DNA of 64,000 bases, taken from Sinonovacula constricta. Taxonomy: Eukaryota > Mollusca > Bivalvia > Cardiida > Solecurtidae. This document shows, one piece after another, positions 62,454 through 64,000 of this stretch (positions are counted from its first letter, which is position 1; every line of letters begins with the position of its first letter). The position numbers were made by a program, and so were the translations under genes. The stretch covers positions 54,537,408 to 54,601,407 of the forward strand of contig CM017558.1 in assembly GCA_007844125.1 (NCBI GenBank), given 5' to 3'. Under the pieces are notes generated by a model. That model had not been told where the DNA came from. It did not search any database and was given only the letters and a program-made list of their open reading frames with translations.

Positions 62454-63051
62454 AACAACCCACAGTCCCTCTTTTCTATACTTTATGTATGTACCCACAC
62501 CAAAACCGCAAGCTTAAATAAGCTTGCGGCAAGTTTGCGACAAGATTGCGGTAAGATTGCAACCAAGCGTGTTGCAATCTTATTTAAGCTTGCGGTAAGA
62601 TTGCGATAAGAAAGCCGCAATCTTAAAATTAAGCTTGCAAGGTTGCGATAGGAACCATTACGATCTTGATTGCTCGCTTGACTGCTCGCTTGCAAGCTTG
62701 CGCAATCATGCCAAGCGAGCGGTTTGGCTCGCTTAGAAGCAAGCGAGCGGTTTGGCTCGCTTAGAAGCTTGCTTGCACGCTTGGCAAGCTTGCAAGGTTG
62801 CGATAGGAACCATTACGATCTTAATTGCTCGCTTGCAAGCTTGCGCAATCATGCCAAGCGAGCGATTTGGCTCGCTTAGAAGCTCGCACGCTTACAAGGT
62901 TGCGATAGGAACCTTTACGAGCTTGATTGCTCGCTTGCAAGCTTGCGCAATCATGCCAAGCGAGCGGTTTGACTCGCTTGCTCACTTATCCCATGCGTGC
63001 GGTTTGGCACGCTTGCAAGCTTGCGCCATCATCCCAAGCTTGTGGGTTGTT
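62454..63051 (+). mobile_element. GC-rich foldback-like element with 11-bp terminal inverted repeats
   Basis: Ends are perfect inverted repeats: aacaacccaca at 62454-62464 and tgtgggttgtt at 63041-63051. The interior is much richer in G+C and CpG than the flanks and is built from 'gcaagcttgc', 'gcgagc' and 'agattgcgg' motifs. A module of about 110-150 bases recurs at about 62635, 62787 and 62895: 'aaggttgcgataggaacc', 'attgctcgcttgcaagc', 'ttgcgcaatcatgccaagcg', then a hairpin agcgagc-ggtttg-gctcgct. No transposase frame is present, and no clear target-site duplication is visible. A diverged relative lies reversed at 36.4-36.66 kb. This could be a non-autonomous DNA element; the family is unknown to me. 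Confidence 0.6.
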
Positions 63052-64000
63052 TTTCTCTTTGCTTGATCAAATCCGTTGAGTGGCTAAGGTTGTGGCTAGA
63101 TTGACATAAATAAAATCACTAGATAACATTTGTGGTTTTCACTTAAAAATCTGATGCAACAAAAAATTTACAGGGAAAATAACACAACAGAAAGATACTA
63201 AATATATTCCACTTTAATTAAAGACAATGGCAAAAAACATAAAGAAGAAGTGGTCATTTATTAAAGGAAACAACTAAAAGATGCTTATCAATTAATTTAT
63301 ATTCTTAACCCATAGCTCGCTAAGCACTTATTATTAATATGAGAAAGCATGACAAGCCATTTTCGGGGGTCTAGCAAATAGGATTTTAAATGAATAAATC
63401 AAACTTAAGTATCAATTTTTTTATCATTAAGAATAAAATACATACAATGCACTCAAGAAATAGTACCACAGGTATTGTGTTCAAAAACAGTTCATAGTCA
63501 GTTCTTGTTGATTTCTCAGATGACAACTCTAGTTCAGCTTGAGGGAATCTTGCATCCTTCCTCTTATCTGCACAGCAAATGTATTTTTTCTCCAATTACG
63601 TCTGAAAAAGAAAAAAATTCCAACATTCTGCATTATTTAATTTTTTTTTTTCCTTACCTGATTTTTTATTTAGCAATGAAAGATTTATTTAGTATGTAAG
63701 GGTCTTGTGTTATTTGTACCACACAGGCATCTAATGATTTTTCAGTCAAATTTTGATGCAGAGTAAGTGTTCAAAGATTGAAAGAAATAGATTGGAAATT
63801 TTACAAAAAACAAGGAAACAAACAAAAAACCTTATTAGATGCTGACACAAACTTTTACAGCTTTGGTCATGATGCAAACTTGCCTATTCTTTAAAACAGC
63901 AATTTGAAAACAGCAACAAATAACAGGAGCTATAGGCAAAAGCACCCCCATATTTTATATGTTTAAAGCCTGAGCTGAGAAATGCTGAACTAACTAAAAA
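63052..64000. other. stretch without a recognised gene
   Basis: AT-rich right edge of the window. A donor-like CAG|GTAAGG on the minus strand at about 63656 has no open exon behind it. Nothing else recognised. Confidence 0.5.

Noticed and set aside
63630..63700. Strong donor CAG|GTAAGG on the minus strand
   Set aside because: The sequence behind it has stops within a few codons and no acceptor.

Overview
The window looks like nuclear DNA of a bivalve mollusc. It is AT-rich (roughly two thirds A+T by eye), has spliced genes with GT-AG introns, and carries several dispersed repeats that I recognise from memory as typical of bivalves: the 'aagggccataactctg' type, the 'attctgaccaa...gttcacaagg' type, the 'agagctgtacatagacagc' type and the 'ctcacctgagtgccatagac' type. 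No database search was possible, so the species is not assigned.

Only one gene is securely identified: the 3' half of an adenylate cyclase 9 (ADCY9) orthologue on the minus strand, 292-11827. I could build five exons (11744-11827, 11218-11399, 10300-10381, 6120-6485, 292-1964). Their splice phases agree at every junction and give about 794 continuous codons. They encode the last strand of the first catalytic domain (C1a), a Ser/Pro-rich C1b linker, the second six-helix membrane block, and a complete second catalytic domain (C2a). The stop follows almost directly after C2a. The exons for the N-terminus, the first membrane block and the rest of C1a were not found up to base 64000, so the remaining 52 kb is probably one giant intron, or several with exons I missed.

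From 11.8 to 64 kb the sequence is repeats and plain AT-rich DNA. It holds tandem arrays with units of 46 bp (15.9-17.1 kb), 37 bp (17.4-20.9 kb, about 94 copies, 90 of them in exact register), 17 bp (21.6 kb), 33 bp (23.3 kb, five identical copies), 31 bp (31.3-32.0 kb), another 31 bp (41.4-42.4 kb, 30 copies in exact register) and 36 bp (57.5-58.4 kb, open on both strands). It also holds three tRNA-derived SINE-like families, a degenerate DIRS-like retrotransposon fragment (39.3-40.7 kb), a GC-rich element rich in inverted repeats with 11-bp terminal inverted repeats (62.45-63.05 kb) plus a diverged reverse-oriented relative (36.4-36.66 kb), and many copies of a short dispersed repeat that appears to have seeded one of the arrays.

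The points most worth following up are these. The cyclase has Leu and Ser at the two C2 positions that are Tyr and Ala in vertebrate AC9 and make that enzyme forskolin-insensitive. It lacks the long autoinhibitory C2b tail. The 37-bp array is unusually length-stable and has a higher-order structure.
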